IMG/VR virus record: IMGVR_UViG_3300042465_007464
Coordinates: 1 to 64,000 of that record
Reading direction: 5' to 3' (one strand)
DNA: 64,000 nucleotides
From: a virus
Below are positions 31,663-41,166 of this stretch, in pieces. Both the position numbers and the translations under genes were made by a program. The notes below the pieces were generated by a model, which was not told the origin of the DNA, did not search any database, and saw only the letters and a program-made list of their open reading frames with translations. Each line of letters begins with the position of its first letter. The stretch's first letter is position 1.

Positions 31663-34128
31663 TTATTGTGGGAATTCGGCACCTGTCGGTTGAATGTTGA
31701 AATCCAAAATAATGAATTCAGCCGTACGAGTCGGTTGCAAGAATAATTGTCCGTACAAGATATTTTGATCTATCAAATCCGGAGTATTATTTGATTCATC
31801 CATTACTACTCGGAACGCATAAAGACCTTGATTAGATTTTACTTGATCCAAATATGGATTAACTATGCTAACGAATCTTTGACGAGTTGCTGATACATTT
31901 TGTTCAAATACCAAATAACGTGTCGCACTTGCAATGTATTTTTTAACCGTAATTAACAATCGACGTACATTTACTCGATCCAATGCAGATTTATTGCCTT
32001 GAAGCGTTTTTTGACCCCAAACAACTACACCCTCATTAGGGAATGATGCAATTGGATTAATACGTGCTTCATACAATGTATCACGCATTGCTTGTGATAA
32101 GTTTATGTATGTTTGAGTTACGTTTGTTAAACCTCCACGAGTCAAACCTGCAGGTGCATACCATGGAGCAGCAACACTATCATTGTATGCCAATACTCCT
32201 GGTACTACTACGCTTGGTGGAACCCATACTGGTAAATTGTTTGATGGATTCACAATTCTTACCCAAGGATAATAAGTTGCTGTGTAATTGCTATCCAACG
32301 TTGATACTTGATTAACTGCAGTTGCAATTGAATCTGTTTGTGCGTTGCTATCCATTACATAGAATGTATCTTGACGTCCTTCTGATAAATTACGTGCTGC
32401 TTCTGTTACTGACGGATGTAAGCTATCAATAATACCTGGCGTCAACAACATGTTCATATCATAATAATCTGTATTAGCTAACAAGTTGAATGCAGTTTGA
32501 TATGCCGTTGTACCTGCAGCATCGATATCTGTACAGTCAAATCCGAATGTATTAGCAGCAGTTATGTATTGTCCTGAAAATTTAGGAGTGTTTGGAGCTG
32601 AACCATCAAATCCTCCTTGGAATGGAACAATGAATTTACGAGTATCTAATGCAACATTTGCAGTGAATGAACCGGAATCTAACGCTCCACCAAGAGAACC
32701 TGTATATGGTGCTGTTGTTGAAGGATAACCAGCTTGTTTATTTTGACTACGATCACCTAAATAAAATGCGCTACCGCGGGTTGTTGAACCTGAATCTGGA
32801 ATTGGAGATAAATATGCTAAGTTATATCTTGCACTCGTATTATCAAATGCAAATCCAAAATAGTTATTAGGACTATATGTATTGCTACGTACTTGACTCG
32901 TATAATATGAAGGTGCAGTCCATCCAGCAGATATAGATCCAGATGCAGTTACATTTGGAATTGGTGCATATAATGCAGCGTGCCCAAACGGAATCAATGT
33001 TTTATCATTAGTGCGATTTGTAACTGCTTTAGTTACTTCAACACGAATAAAATTAGATAGATTTTCATAATCGCCGTTAACTACAACATCACCCGCAGAT
33101 GTAATTGTTCTATAACGATCACCAATTTTTTTCACTATGTAGTTTGATGATAATGGATTCAAATTACAATTTGTAAACGTTTCAACTACTTCAGGTTGTT
33201 TATCAGTATCAGCCGATTTATATGGAGAATTTGGAATATTTGTAGTATTAACTCTACGTACAACTACCGTAAAATCTCCATATCCTTGTGGATCTCCCGT
33301 TTCTGTGCTAGTACGAATATCACGTATTCCTACTTTTACTTCATGACTAACTGATGTACCATGTGATAATGTATGAAAACGGAACAAATCTTTAGTTACG
33401 GTACCAATCTGTTGTGACGTAATCCAAGGAGTTGTTGCATATTGATATGTAGTAGAAAAATCATATGTTGGTATGATTGCTAATGACATTGTCATTTGGC
33501 TGTAATTTGCAAATGAAAGATTTGCATCATACTGTGCATATACTGGGAAATCAATTGATTTCGGTGATGATCCAAATAACTTGGATACATATTGATTACT
33601 CGATGGATTAATTGAACATGTAAAGCCTTTACCTTCACCAATCGTCCAAGAACCGTCCCACCCTAATGCATCTGTTGCACCTAATGCAGTAAATGAACCA
33701 GATAATGTTAATGTAAATGATCCACTACCTAAATTTTGTAAACTAGAAGATTCAAATCCAGTTCCAGATACAACTTGCGTTGGATGTAATACGTGTGTTA
33801 CATATGAAGTAGAACCAGTTTTAGCAACTACGGCTAATACTCCATTTGTTAAAGAATATCCTGTTGAATTCAAAATACGCGTAACTGTCATTGCAGTTCC
33901 ACCATTTTTAAAATAATCAGCTACAACAAATGGAACGTACGATTCATCCGTATAAGATCCATATATTCTTGTAAATTCTTCATAAGACCTAACTGTTGTA
34001 GGTATAAATGCAGGACCTTTTACGGTCGGTCCTACGATTGCTGCACCAATTGATTGAATTGCTGCGGGTAATTGCGATTGGTCAATCTCACGTGTAAATA
34101 CGCCAGGTGACACTATTCTTTCTGCCAT
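31663..34128 (-). CDS. Tail sheath protein (gp18-like)
   Basis: The 821-residue sheath is larger than T4 gp18 (659). The N-terminus SPGVFTREIDQSQLPAAIQS (7-26) is the classic sheath start. The C-terminal domain has EGVVVWGQKTLQGNKSALDRVNVRRLL (in two blocks near 695-725), YIASATRYLVFEQN and YAFRVVMDESNN, which make up the inner sheath fold that embraces the tube. The long Ser/Thr/Gly-rich insertion (about 110-500) probably faces outward. It contracts to drive the tube. A strong AAGGAG lies seven bases before the ATG, with a late-type motif upstream. Confidence 0.95.
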   Translation of the reverse strand: MAERIVSPGVFTREIDQSQLPAAIQSIGAAIVGPTVKGPAFIPTTVRSYEEFTRIYGSYTDESYVPFVVADYFKNGGTAMTVTRILNSTGYSLTNGVLAVVAKTGSTSYVTHVLHPTQVVSGTGFESSSLQNLGSGSFTLTLSGSFTALGATDALGWDGSWTIGEGKGFTCSINPSSNQYVSKLFGSSPKSIDFPVYAQYDANLSFANYSQMTMSLAIIPTYDFSTTYQYATTPWITSQQIGTVTKDLFRFHTLSHGTSVSHEVKVGIRDIRTSTETGDPQGYGDFTVVVRRVNTTNIPNSPYKSADTDKQPEVVETFTNCNLNPLSSNYIVKKIGDRYRTITSAGDVVVNGDYENLSNFIRVEVTKAVTNRTNDKTLIPFGHAALYAPIPNVTASGSISAGWTAPSYYTSQVRSNTYSPNNYFGFAFDNTSARYNLAYLSPIPDSGSTTRGSAFYLGDRSQNKQAGYPSTTAPYTGSLGGALDSGSFTANVALDTRKFIVPFQGGFDGSAPNTPKFSGQYITAANTFGFDCTDIDAAGTTAYQTAFNLLANTDYYDMNMLLTPGIIDSLHPSVTEAARNLSEGRQDTFYVMDSNAQTDSIATAVNQVSTLDSNYTATYYPWVRIVNPSNNLPVWVPPSVVVPGVLAYNDSVAAPWYAPAGLTRGGLTNVTQTYINLSQAMRDTLYEARINPIASFPNEGVVVWGQKTLQGNKSALDRVNVRRLLITVKKYIASATRYLVFEQNVSATRQRFVSIVNPYLDQVKSNQGLYAFRVVMDESNNTPDLIDQNILYGQLFLQPTRTAEFIILDFNIQPTGAEFPQ

Positions 34129-34150
34129 TAATATACTCCTTGTTTCTTTT

Positions 34151-34164
34151 TATTAATAAATATG
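34151..34164 (-). promoter_or_regulatory. Late-type promoter motif before sheath gene
   Basis: Minus strand CATATTTATTAATA, about 22 bases before the sheath ATG. Confidence 0.6.
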
Positions 34165-34181
34165 GATCATGTACACCAAAC

Positions 34182-34451
34182 TTATTCTGCAGGAGTGAAT
34201 GTGCCGGCAGTTACGTCTATTTGACCTTCGCCGTAATGTTCTTTGAGTTGTGCAATCAATGCAGTTTCTTGATCTCGCAATGCGTCAAATTGTTGCAAAA
34301 CGTTGACTTGCATTTGTTGTATCGATTTCAATTGCGTTTCTGCATAGTGTAAATCTATTGCAATGCGTCCTAATTGTGTGGAATTTTCTGCGTATTGTGC
34401 TTGCAATTTTTGTATTGCATCTACATGGTCCGCATCTAATTTGCGTGTCAT
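34182..34451 (-). CDS. Small coiled-coil protein
   Basis: An 89-residue, almost entirely helical protein with heptads from about 10 to 65 (DAIQKLQAQYAENSTQLGRI, then QLKSIQQMQVNVLQQFDALR). It ends in TAGTFTPAE. No catalytic motif. It lies between the fibre and sheath genes and has a promoter at 34472-34500 and a GAAAGGAC ribosome binding site. A fibre chaperone or tail assembly factor is possible by position only. Confidence 0.7.
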   Translation of the reverse strand: MTRKLDADHVDAIQKLQAQYAENSTQLGRIAIDLHYAETQLKSIQQMQVNVLQQFDALRDQETALIAQLKEHYGEGQIDVTAGTFTPAE

Positions 34452-34471
34452 AACTGTTGTCCTTTCTAGTT

Positions 34472-34500
34472 ATTATAATGAATTTTTTTATTAAGTCCAA
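34472..34500 (-). promoter_or_regulatory. Promoter, TTGGA-18-TATAAT class
   Basis: On the minus strand TTGGA (34500-34496), an 18-base gap and TATAAT (34477-34472). The -35 part lies in the last codons of the fibre gene. It reads the coiled-coil gene and possibly the sheath. Confidence 0.75.
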
Positions 34501-37500
34501 TCGTTAGATGGTCTAAATTTGAAGATCCATATTGCGCCGGATTCAGTAGATTGATAATAACAATGTCCTAAACGACGGATATAGTTGCCACCAGGTATGT
34601 TAGTATCCATTTCACCCGAAGTGGTTCCATTTTTAATGTATACAACTAAACCGTGATCGACATTTGAAATTATAGGTCCATTTGTTCCGTTATCATCTTG
34701 TAATATATTACCTTCTAGTAATACTAAATTACTGTCTAAATAAATTCCTAACATGCGAGTTGCTAATTGTGTCGTTTGGTCTACAGCATACCACGTACCG
34801 TCATTTTCTAATGCTACTAAATTAAACTGAGCAACACTGCCATTTACACTAGCAACTTCAATTACTTCACCATCCCAGTTTGGTTTATTTATTGTGAACG
34901 ATTCTTGTGTAGTTAATGCAATAGTTTTTCTAAAAAAGTAAGGTGTTTTTATACTATAATTTAAAGATGGTGCTTCCCATTCAAATGATGCAACAGCTGT
35001 GCTATCTATTAATTGTCTATTTGTAGTGTCTAACGCGCCAGTTACGATTAAAGATCCCGTTATAATTACGCTTCCAGAGGTAGTCAATGATCCTGTTATA
35101 ATTACGCTTCCAGACCCATTTGTATTAAAGTTTGAATCGCCTCTAAAAACGCCAGCATCATTGTATTGTATATTATTAGTACTACCACCAGGAGTACCTC
35201 CACCACCTCCACCATTTAATGCATATGATGCAGTTAGTGCATATGATGCGGAAGTTACGGTTCCTACTACTCGAGATGCCGTAATAAATGAAGCTGTACT
35301 AGCAAATGAAGCTGATGTTGCAAATGATGATGTTACGGCACGAGATGATGATATGGCAAAGGATGCCGTCAATACACTACTTGTACCGGATGGTCCGAAT
35401 ACATTGGATGCTGTTATGAATGATGCAGTTAATGCAAATGATGATGTTACGGCACGAGATGCAGATACCGCATTTAAAACATACGATGCTGAAGTTGCTG
35501 TTCCAGTTAGATTACCTACAACGGTTGCTACTGTTAGAGTGTTGAATTTTGGATTATATGAAAGTGCATCACTTCCGCTATCCATATACTCTAGAGTTGT
35601 TACTGAATCAAGTGTGGAGGCAGTTGCAAATAATACGTAATACGTTGCATCAGCATCTGTATTTTTACCAATAGTCACTGCACTTGCCGTTGCTGCTACT
35701 AATGCATTATTTGCCCAACTTGCAGTTCCGTATAAACTACCTGTTATATTAGGTGCATTTAAAGAACCAGTTACGTTTTGGCTACCTGAAACGATTACCG
35801 TTCCAATTAAAGTTTGCGTATCGTTAACAGCATCGCCGAATTGATTCGAACCGGAAGAGTATATTACAGATGCAGTTTCATATGTCGTATTAAGATATGT
35901 AAATGAAGCCGTACCATTAAGGGTTAGATTACCATTAAATGTTAAATTCTGATTCAACGTATTCAAGTATGATGCTGTTAACGTAGTTATCGCAGTTTGT
36001 GCAATGTCAGCAAATGAAGCGGTACCAAACAACGATCCCGTAATACCACTTCCACTAACTAGCAATGATCCTGTAATTACCGCATCGCCAACGTATGGAA
36101 ATCCTGCTCCGCTGCCACCGCCATTCATGGCATATGATGCCGTTAAAGCGTATGAAGATGATATTGCATTTGATACATAAGATGCCGTTGTTGCGAAAGA
36201 TGCCGTACCTGATAAACTACCCGTAATTGATGATGCTAATAAAGAGCCTGTTACAGTTAAACCGTTTGTATAATTACCTGAACCTGATACATCTAACCCA
36301 TATGTTGGATCGGGTTGATTGATTCCAACAAGTGCATTTACAGAACCGCTAATAGTTTCTAATAACGTGTTTCCTGAAATTCCTAAATATAAATTTCTTG
36401 CAAAGATCACACTACCTATATTCATGCTACGCGTGGATCCACTTGGTAATGTTATGTTATTACCGATTATAATGTTACCTTGTCCTAATAAAAATCCTGA
36501 AGATAATATATCGGCATTTCTTCCTGCATTTGGTCCTATAAACGTAGATAAACTAGCAGATGGTTGTCCGTAGCCGGCACTTGAACCGATAAAGGTTGAA
36601 TTGTTTGCTAGTTTAGCATTCTGTCCGGCAGCATTCCCTATAAATGTTGAGCCTCGTAAGTTTATTGCATTGTATCCGGCATTGTAACCTATAAACGTAC
36701 CATTAGTTGTGTCAGAGTTCGGATCTAAATTACCGTTATAACCAGCTTCATAACCTATACTTACTGATAAACTTGAAGTTTTTACAAATCCACCTGCAGC
36801 ATACCCTATGTTAACAGACTGATCCGAATTCACAGACGTATATCCCGAACTATTTCCAATATATATTGAGTCACTACCTGATGTTGCGCCGCCACCAGCA
36901 TCTTGACCAATAAAAATAGATTTGGCTGCAAATTTTGCTGATACGCCGGCATTTTGTCCAATAGCTACAATAGATTCAGTTGATACATTACTAGACACTG
37001 ACAGTTCATAATATCCCGGGATAAAGCTGAACAATGAACTACCAGTAGATGCTAGTCTAGCATTTTCTACAAACGATGCGGTAGCTGCATATTGTACGTA
37101 ACTGGCAGTTTCAACAAATGATGCTGAAATTATTCGTGATGCGGTATCGACAAAACTTGCTGATACTACTCGAGATGCAGTTACTACAAAATCTGCATAC
37201 GTTACAAAACTTGAAGTAATTACGCGCGATGCAGTTTCAACAAAACTTGCTGATATTACTCGCGATGCGGTTGCAACAAAACTTGCTGATATTACTCGCG
37301 ATGCGGTTGCAACTGTGTTATTTTCTGATAAGAAGTTTACATATGATGCGGTTGCAACAAAACTTGCCGATTCTACAAAACTTGCTGTTACTACACGCGA
37401 TGCCGTTGCAACGAAACTTGCTGATACTACTCGAGATGCAGTTACTACAAAATCTGCATACGTTACAAAACTTGAAGTAATTACGCGCGATGCAGTTTCA

Positions 37501-39422
37501 ACAAAACTTGCTGAAATAGATCTGGATACGAAACTTGCAGTTAAAACTAAACTAGCAGTTCTTGCCAAATTTGCCGTTTCTACATAACTTGCTGTAGTTA
37601 TATTGCTTAAAGTTCCTATGTATGATGCCGTACCAAAAAACGAACCGGAAAACGAACCGGAAAACGAACCTGTTCCTGCTAAGTTAGTACCATCGAAAAT
37701 TAATTTATCAACCCCACCGAATGTGTTGTTGTTATTATATTGTATTTGTGTGTTACTTCCACCTGGCGTACCTGCTCCACCACCTCCTCCACCGTTTAAA
37801 GCATATGAGGCTGTAATAGCATATGATGAGCTTATAACGCTGTTAGAACCAAATGGTCCAAATACATTTGATGCTGTTACAAAAGATGATGTTAAAGCGT
37901 TAGTTGTCCAACTTGATGTACCAATTAATGTTCCTGTAAATGAGCCACTAAATGAACCTGTATTACTTAAAAATTGATCTACTCTGTTAGCTGTTAATAT
38001 TACAGATGGGATACCTGGGTGTGTACCTGAGATTGATTCTGCAAGTAATCTTAGATCAGTATCAGCAGATAGCCATATAATTTGGTAATAATCTCCAGCG
38101 GCTGATGTTACAAACCAGTTCCAAGCTGCTACTTGTTTATCATTATTACCACTTAGTGTTAAGGTAGTTGCTGTATCAGTTAAATCAATTCCATTTTTAC
38201 GTAACCATATTACTATTTCATCTGCTCCACTATCTGTTTTATCTATTTGTGCTGAGAATTGTATGTTATATACCCCGGCATTAGTTGTTTTAATATATGT
38301 GTTGAAAGGACTTGTTGATCCTGATATTGATACTCCGTTTGTAATGTCTGTTGAATTAAAAGACATTGAACGAGGTATATTAGCTACTGGGTTTGTTTGG
38401 ATTGTAGTGTCATAAAAACTACCATATGAACCAGTTGCCGTATTAAATCCACCTCCTCCGGTCGAACTAATTGTTACTTGACCTAAACCATTTATTGGTG
38501 ATAGTGTTATATTTGATCCTGCTAATAGTTGAGTTACTCCCCCTCCAGATCCTGTATTCACAGTTATTGGGAATGTATTTCCATCACCTTTTGTAAATGT
38601 AATTGTATTTGAAGATATAGAAGCAGTTACTAATGCATTTGGTGCATATGACGTGGTTAAGGCATTTTCTGCCCAAGATGCAGTACCATATAAACTTCCG
38701 GTTATATTAGGTGCATTTAATGAACCTGTAACTTCTAAACTTCCGCTTACGATTGTTCGACCAATCAACGTTTGCGTATCGTTAACGGCATCGCCGAATT
38801 GATTCGAACCGGAAGAGTATATTACAGATGCAGTTTCGTACGTTACGGTTAAATATGAAATTGATGCAGTTCCATTTAGAGTTAAATTACCATTAATAAT
38901 TTGATTTCCATTAAATGTATTTGAACCAGTCGTTGCTAAACTTGACGACTGCGCCGTAAATATTGGATCTGTTTCTTGATAATATGATGCCGTTGCTGCA
39001 TGCGATGCGGATATGGAAAAACTAGAACTTATAGCATTTAAGACATATGATGCTGTTTGTGCATAAGATGAAGTTGTAGAACGCGAAGCTGATGTTGCAA
39101 ATGAAGCCGATGTTGCATTTAAAACATATGATGATGTAACGGAATTCGTTGCCCAACTCGATGTACCAAATACGCTACCCGTAAATGAACCTGTAAATGA
39201 ACCTGTTGCTCGTAATGTAGTTCCGTCATATGTTAATTTATCAACTCCACTAAACGTATTGTTGTTATTGTATTGTATCTGCGTATTGCTTCCACCCGGT
39301 GTAGTAGTTCCACCACCACCGCCTCCGCCATTCATAGCATACGATGCTGTTACGGCATAACTTGCCGAAATATTATATAAAGATCCTGTTTGTAATTGTC
39401 CTGGTTTGAACTGTCTTGCCAT
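34491..39422 (-). CDS. Repeat-rich tail fibre / adhesin
   Basis: About 1643 residues from the ATG at 39422, two bases after the previous stop and behind GGAAGG; a GTG at 39434 is less likely. It is dominated by short TASxVxxASFV repeats. Three copies of a Gly-run plus PGGSNTQIQYNN block and two copies of YETASVIYSSGSNQFGDAVN also occur. A middle stretch of IGxxAG units (about 840-1000) recalls trimeric adhesin heads. The C-terminal 130 residues are non-repetitive (SFTINKPNWDGEVIEVAS) and may bind the host or end the trimer. Role in adsorption is inferred from composition. Confidence 0.85.
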   Translation of the reverse strand: MARQFKPGQLQTGSLYNISASYAVTASYAMNGGGGGGGTTTPGGSNTQIQYNNNNTFSGVDKLTYDGTTLRATGSFTGSFTGSVFGTSSWATNSVTSSYVLNATSASFATSASRSTTSSYAQTASYVLNAISSSFSISASHAATASYYQETDPIFTAQSSSLATTGSNTFNGNQIINGNLTLNGTASISYLTVTYETASVIYSSGSNQFGDAVNDTQTLIGRTIVSGSLEVTGSLNAPNITGSLYGTASWAENALTTSYAPNALVTASISSNTITFTKGDGNTFPITVNTGSGGGVTQLLAGSNITLSPINGLGQVTISSTGGGGFNTATGSYGSFYDTTIQTNPVANIPRSMSFNSTDITNGVSISGSTSPFNTYIKTTNAGVYNIQFSAQIDKTDSGADEIVIWLRKNGIDLTDTATTLTLSGNNDKQVAAWNWFVTSAAGDYYQIIWLSADTDLRLLAESISGTHPGIPSVILTANRVDQFLSNTGSFSGSFTGTLIGTSSWTTNALTSSFVTASNVFGPFGSNSVISSSYAITASYALNGGGGGGAGTPGGSNTQIQYNNNNTFGGVDKLIFDGTNLAGTGSFSGSFSGSFFGTASYIGTLSNITTASYVETANLARTASLVLTASFVSRSISASFVETASRVITSSFVTYADFVVTASRVVSASFVATASRVVTASFVESASFVATASYVNFLSENNTVATASRVISASFVATASRVISASFVETASRVITSSFVTYADFVVTASRVVSASFVDTASRIISASFVETASYVQYAATASFVENARLASTGSSLFSFIPGYYELSVSSNVSTESIVAIGQNAGVSAKFAAKSIFIGQDAGGGATSGSDSIYIGNSSGYTSVNSDQSVNIGYAAGGFVKTSSLSVSIGYEAGYNGNLDPNSDTTNGTFIGYNAGYNAINLRGSTFIGNAAGQNAKLANNSTFIGSSAGYGQPSASLSTFIGPNAGRNADILSSGFLLGQGNIIIGNNITLPSGSTRSMNIGSVIFARNLYLGISGNTLLETISGSVNALVGINQPDPTYGLDVSGSGNYTNGLTVTGSLLASSITGSLSGTASFATTASYVSNAISSSYALTASYAMNGGGSGAGFPYVGDAVITGSLLVSGSGITGSLFGTASFADIAQTAITTLTASYLNTLNQNLTFNGNLTLNGTASFTYLNTTYETASVIYSSGSNQFGDAVNDTQTLIGTVIVSGSQNVTGSLNAPNITGSLYGTASWANNALVAATASAVTIGKNTDADATYYVLFATASTLDSVTTLEYMDSGSDALSYNPKFNTLTVATVVGNLTGTATSASYVLNAVSASRAVTSSFALTASFITASNVFGPSGTSSVLTASFAISSSRAVTSSFATSASFASTASFITASRVVGTVTSASYALTASYALNGGGGGGTPGGSTNNIQYNDAGVFRGDSNFNTNGSGSVIITGSLTTSGSVIITGSLIVTGALDTTNRQLIDSTAVASFEWEAPSLNYSIKTPYFFRKTIALTTQESFTINKPNWDGEVIEVASVNGSVAQFNLVALENDGTWYAVDQTTQLATRMLGIYLDSNLVLLEGNILQDDNGTNGPIISNVDHGLVVYIKNGTTSGEMDTNIPGGNYIRRLGHCYYQSTESGAIWIFKFRPSNDWT
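37153..37253 (-). repeat. 101-bp exact direct repeat, copy 1
   Basis: Identical to 37414-37514, with the copies 261 bases (87 codons) apart in the same frame of the fibre gene. Both encode the TASxVxxASFV-type repeat. Confidence 0.95.
37414..37514 (-). repeat. 101-bp exact direct repeat, copy 2
   Basis: Identical to 37153-37253. Recombination between the copies would delete or duplicate 87 codons without a frameshift. Confidence 0.95.
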
Positions 39423-39424
39423 TA

Positions 39425-40633
39425 TTATGCCCACCTTCCATTAATAATTATCGTATCGGTGGAATCTATGGTGTAACCTAATGTTGAAGTATCAAACACG
39501 ATGCTTTGTGTCGTTGTGGTTGGAGTCCATGTGTAAACTGCTTTATCTATGTATTGTCCGTTAATGTATACGTTGAATTCGTTTTTAGTTGCAGCTGCTC
39601 CAGTAACTGGATTTGTTGCTGCAGCTGTGGAAACAGTAACAGTTGTTGATGTTGACCACGTTGCAATTTGATCCGACAATTCGGTTAAATATGATAAAGT
39701 TGCCGCATCTAATGTTCCTGTCGTTGCGCCAGTAACCCGTATCGTCTGTGCAGTACTTGCAATTCGCAATATTGGTGCAGGTACCGTGGTCGTGCTAAAT
39801 AAGTCTACATCTACATCTACAACTGAATCAAATGTTAATTTTTTAACTGAATACATTTTTTTAAGAGTTGATATGCGACTTTCTTGTGCGGATAATAAAG
39901 TACCTTGCACCGTTAATGGTACTGTAGCACGAACCAAACGATCTTCTCCAACCGTGTTTACGGTTTCAAATGAAAATTGTCCTATCGCCGTTGGAAATTT
40001 ATTTCCTTCATTACCCCAAGAAAAACGTCCATATGGTAATATTTGATCTACTAATGCGTTCATTTGTGTGGAAAAATCACACCATAACATCATTTCATAT
40101 TCAACAGTTACATATTTAGGAATATCAATTACGTATATTTTTTCCGATGATTGTGGTTGATTTGTTGGTATTGGAAACAATTCATCTTCATATTGATTGC
40201 GTTTGTTGTAACGTGCTTTATGTGTAAGATAGTTTCCCGTTTGTGGACGATTAACATCCAACGTACGTTGCGTATCTCGTTCCATTACACTGCCTCGTTT
40301 CAACATGATAACGGGAGATTGCAACATTCCTTTTTCATCTCGCAAATAACCTAAACGTCGTACGTTATCCCATTTTTCTCCGTTTGCAAAAATAACAGGT
40401 ACTGGTATGATTTCTTTGTTTGATTCGATTTGCGGACGTATTTCATTGTCTACGTACCATTTAATAGCATAATCAATATCATAAACCGTACGTTGTTTGG
40501 TACGAATCACATCGTCATCTCGTCGAGTTTGCATCGATCGATTCAACAATTGATCTGGAGTCAATCCTTCCGTTGTAGTAGGATTGGGTTTGTTAGTTTT
40601 ACGATCGATATTTTCTCTATTAAACTTTGGCAT
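39425..40633 (-). CDS. Tail completion / sheath-terminator-like protein (gp15-like)
   Basis: A 402-residue protein. The central part has YVIDIPKYVTVEYEMMLWCD (178-197), PYGRFSWGNEGNKFPTAIGQF and ETVNTVGEDRLVRATVPLTV (about 235-254), a pattern like the tail terminator gp15 of T4-like phages. The C-terminal 110 residues are a Thr-rich beta domain ending in TIDSTDTIIINGRWA, which may be an added Ig-like fold. It follows the two neck genes in the expected order. The gp15 role is likely but not certain. Confidence 0.65.
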   Translation of the reverse strand: MPKFNRENIDRKTNKPNPTTTEGLTPDQLLNRSMQTRRDDDVIRTKQRTVYDIDYAIKWYVDNEIRPQIESNKEIIPVPVIFANGEKWDNVRRLGYLRDEKGMLQSPVIMLKRGSVMERDTQRTLDVNRPQTGNYLTHKARYNKRNQYEDELFPIPTNQPQSSEKIYVIDIPKYVTVEYEMMLWCDFSTQMNALVDQILPYGRFSWGNEGNKFPTAIGQFSFETVNTVGEDRLVRATVPLTVQGTLLSAQESRISTLKKMYSVKKLTFDSVVDVDVDLFSTTTVPAPILRIASTAQTIRVTGATTGTLDAATLSYLTELSDQIATWSTSTTVTVSTAAATNPVTGAAATKNEFNVYINGQYIDKAVYTWTPTTTTQSIVFDTSTLGYTIDSTDTIIINGRWA

Positions 40634-41154
40634 TAATGTCCTTTATATGCAGGCGAATTATTATTACCACCGCGTCGAATATTTGTTATACCTTGTGGAG
40701 TTTGTCGTGTTGCATGTGCGTCACATACTACAGAAACACTGTAACCATGTTGCGAACCATTTGGCCACGTTTCTGGATTTTTTCCAGCAAAGTATTGATT
40801 CGCATCAACATTGTCTAATTCGTAGTATTCATTATCCCAAAATACAATGTCCCCAACTTCTGGAAAGAAATCTGCAGTTTCTAATGTATCGCGTGACAAC
40901 GCAAATTGTGCTGTACGCGTATATGAATGACCGTAATCATCCATTGTTGCAGTTTTAGTTTCTTTGGTAATCAAACAAGGTATTATGATTGAATCATAAT
41001 ATGATTTAGTTTCGGATTCTCCGTAAATGTTTGAGTTACTAGATTCTACAATTAATTTAAAAAATTCAATTTCAGTATCTACAACCGCATTCATCAATTC
41101 CGAATTGATTGCGGCTAAAAAGCGTGCATCTCTAATCCCTCCAAAAAGTGCCAT
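40633..41154 (-). CDS. Neck protein (gp14-like)
   Basis: A 173-residue protein. FFPEVGDIVFWDNEYYELDN (103-122) followed by DANQYFAGKNPETWP matches the pattern in T4-like neck gp14 proteins, where a GDxVxxxxxxxYEI strand occurs. It is shorter than T4 gp14 (256). With the upstream protein it probably forms the collar that seals the filled head and joins it to the tail. A strong AAAGGAG lies seven bases before the ATG. The end shares a base with the next gene. Confidence 0.72.
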   Translation of the reverse strand: MALFGGIRDARFLAAINSELMNAVVDTEIEFFKLIVESSNSNIYGESETKSYYDSIIIPCLITKETKTATMDDYGHSYTRTAQFALSRDTLETADFFPEVGDIVFWDNEYYELDNVDANQYFAGKNPETWPNGSQHGYSVSVVCDAHATRQTPQGITNIRRGGNNNSPAYKGH

Positions 41155-41166
41155 ATCTGTTCTCCT

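Noticed and set aside
34999-37977. Plus-strand open frames inside the fibre gene, up to 213 codons
   Set aside because: They are shadows of the repeated TASxVxxASFV codons, lack ribosome binding sites, and would be the only plus-strand genes.
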